A DNA stretch of 64,000 bases from Desulfuromonadales bacterium (lineage in GTDB: Bacteria > Desulfobacterota > Desulfuromonadia > Geobacterales > Pseudopelobacteraceae), in NCBI GenBank assembly GCA_013349325.1, contig DUZX01000014.1:1-64000 (forward strand), in the 5' to 3' direction. The stretch's first letter is position 1. Every line of letters starts with the position of its first letter. Shown here in pieces: positions 62,576-64,000 of the stretch. Position numbers and translations under genes: made by a program. Below the pieces are notes generated by a model. That model was not told the origin of the DNA and searched no databases. It saw only the letters and a program-made list of their open reading frames with translations.

Positions 62576-64000
62576 CTACCCGGTCATCGCAACGACCTCT
62601 TCGTACGTCGTTATCCCCTCAAGCATCTTGCGGATGGCAATTTCGCGCAGTGTTACAAGCCCTTCCTGACGGGCAGCGGCAACAATGTCGGCCAACTGAG
62701 CGGATCTCGAGACAAGCGTCTTCAGGTGGTCGTTCATTTCAAGAACCTCGAAGAGCCCGCTGCGTCCTTTATAGCCGGTACCGCGACACTGCTTGCAGCC
62801 GGCCCCCTCTCGAACGGAATAGGATGGAAGCGGCAGCTGCAGGTAGTCACATTCGTCTTGCGAGAGATCGCGCGCTCGTGAACAGTGTGGACAGATATTT
62901 CGAACCAGCCGCTGAGCCACGATGCCGAGCAGCGTTGCTGAAATCAGGAATGACGGGACTCCCAGGTCCAGCAGGCGGATGACCGTCGAAGCGGAATCGT
63001 TGGTATGCAGTGTTGAGAGCACCAGATGACCGGTCAGCGCTGCCTGAACGGCATTTTCAGCAGTTTCGCGGTCACGGATTTCACCGATCATGATGATATC
63101 CGGGTCCTGGCGAAGGATGTTGCGCAGAATACTGTCGAAACTGACGCCAATCCCCTGTTGTACTCCGATCTGGTTGAACTCCTCCATCACCATTTCGATC
63201 GGATCCTCAACCGTGACAATATTGACCTCAGGTGAAGAAAGTGTTCTGAGAGATGAGTAGAGAGTCGTCGTCTTGCCGCTGCCGGTCGGGCCGGTAACCA
63301 GAATAATGCCGTTGGGACGTCGCAGGAATGAGGAGTACAGGGACATTTCTCGGGGATAAAAACCCATACTGTCGAGATCCTGCAACAGGATATCCGGATC
63401 AAAAACCCTGATAACGATCTTTTCCCCAAAGGCAACCGGAACGGTGGAAACGCGCAGTTCGATGTCCTTGGTGTTGAAGCTGGTCTTGATGCGGCCATCC
63501 TGGGGGCGTCGCTTTTCGGCCAGATCCATGCGGGAAAGCATTTTGATGCGTGACACAATCGGTGCGTGGAGCGGTTTGGGGATCACGTGAATATTGTGCA
63601 TGACTCCGTCGATACGGAAACGGATCAGGGATGTATCTCGCTTCGGCTCGACATGGATATCGCTGGCATGCTGATCGAAGGCATAATTGAGGAGAAAATC
63701 GACCGCCGAGACAACGTGCTTGTCGTTGCCTTCAATTTCCTGCTGTCCCTTGAGCTTAAAAAACTGCTCCAGGTTCCCAAGGTCGACCGCTGTTGACGCT
63801 TCAGCTTCGGCGGCTACAACCGATGCGCGGAAACCATAGAACTCGCGCAATATTTTCAGAATATCGCTTTTGGAGCTGAGTACCCGCTTGATTTCCAGTC
63901 GTCTGGCCGAGGCCAGGTCGGTAATAATGGCGTCATTAAAAGGATCGGCAACAGCAACAGTAATAACGCCGGCAGATTCGGCAACTGCAACCATCAGATT
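62576..64000 (-). CDS. type II secretion / type IV pilus ATPase (GspE/PilB family), partial
   Basis: At least 474 residues; the frame runs into the right edge (upstream codons are open), so the N-terminus is missing. GspE-N and the ATPase domain show Walker A GPTGSGKTTTLYSS, the Asp box DPDIIMIGEIRDRETAE, the His box HLVLSTLHTND, and a tetracysteine zinc site (CPHC ... CKQC). That fits GspE or PilB rather than PilT, which lacks the zinc site. Confidence 0.95.
   Translation of the reverse strand, partial: NLMVAVAESAGVITVAVADPFNDAIITDLASARRLEIKRVLSSKSDILKILREFYGFRASVVAAEAEASTAVDLGNLEQFFKLKGQQEIEGNDKHVVSAVDFLLNYAFDQHASDIHVEPKRDTSLIRFRIDGVMHNIHVIPKPLHAPIVSRIKMLSRMDLAEKRRPQDGRIKTSFNTKDIELRVSTVPVAFGEKIVIRVFDPDILLQDLDSMGFYPREMSLYSSFLRRPNGIILVTGPTGSGKTTTLYSSLRTLSSPEVNIVTVEDPIEMVMEEFNQIGVQQGIGVSFDSILRNILRQDPDIIMIGEIRDRETAENAVQAALTGHLVLSTLHTNDSASTVIRLLDLGVPSFLISATLLGIVAQRLVRNICPHCSRARDLSQDECDYLQLPLPSYSVREGAGCKQCRGTGYKGRSGLFEVLEMNDHLKTLVSRSAQLADIVAAARQEGLVTLREIAIRKMLEGITTYEEVVAMTG

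Overview
The window reads as a chromosomal segment of a Geobacter-like bacterium (order Geobacterales, Desulfuromonadota). The strongest markers are a eukaryote-type citrate synthase of the kind known from Geobacteraceae, a c-type cytochrome/porin cluster with a ten-haem lipoprotein, rubrerythrin plus superoxide reductase, and several MglA-like, PilZ and HD-GYP proteins. Base composition is even and nearly every gene is intact. The exceptions are the left edge, where the 5' half of an initiator tRNA lies beside the start of a probable transposase, and a histidine kinase that seems to lack its N-terminus.

Layout. 1-308: mobile-element edge and broken tRNA-fMet. 309-8131 (minus strand): ruvC-ruvA, ugd and UDP-glucuronate decarboxylase, an FtsB/DivIC-like protein, a small Cys-rich protein, argS and a SPOR protein; msrA and yebC are also here. 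8259-8760 (plus): a small lipoprotein and tRNA-Cys. 8854-15558 (minus): a likely outer-membrane electron-transfer locus with a PHP phosphatase, a monohaem cytochrome, a barrel protein carrying its own haem motif, a decahaem lipoprotein, a membrane protein and a DUF4388-like protein. 15729-26811 (mostly plus): nadC-birA-coaX, a divergent EF-G, a SPOR-like protein, an unknown protein, a degenerate MglA-like GTPase and a cytidylate-kinase-like/BON fusion; then an intergenic palindromic repeat, a PHP phosphoesterase, nth and a beta-hydroxyacid dehydrogenase.

26919-41052 (minus) is the core expression block. In transcription order it runs tRNA-Thr, tRNA-Tyr, tRNA-Gly, tRNA-Thr, tuf, rpmG, tRNA-Trp, secE, nusG, rplK, rplA, L10 leader, rplJ, rplL, rpoB, rpoC. 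RpoB carries an insertion of roughly 120 residues. rpoC is closed by a terminator rather than leading into rpsL-rpsG-fusA. rpoH, the truncated hybrid histidine kinase and a class A beta-lactamase-like protein follow to 45052.

45120-54225 (plus): an Xaa-Pro peptidase-like protein, citrate synthase, rubrerythrin and superoxide reductase, lptF-lptG, a TIG-domain protein and an LTA-synthase-like sulfatase. 54236-57570 (minus): an HD-GYP protein overlapping a HEAT-repeat protein. 57736-61408 (plus): rsmD-coaD-aspC, a DUF1858 protein and a PilZ protein. 61507-64000 (minus): a Tim44-like protein and a GspE/PilB ATPase cut by the window edge.

I saw no CRISPR array, no complete insertion sequence and no clear defence system. 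The best candidates for new biology are the haem-bearing porin conduit, the degenerate MglA-like protein with its kinase-BON neighbour, the RpoB insertion, and the disrupted tRNA-fMet.
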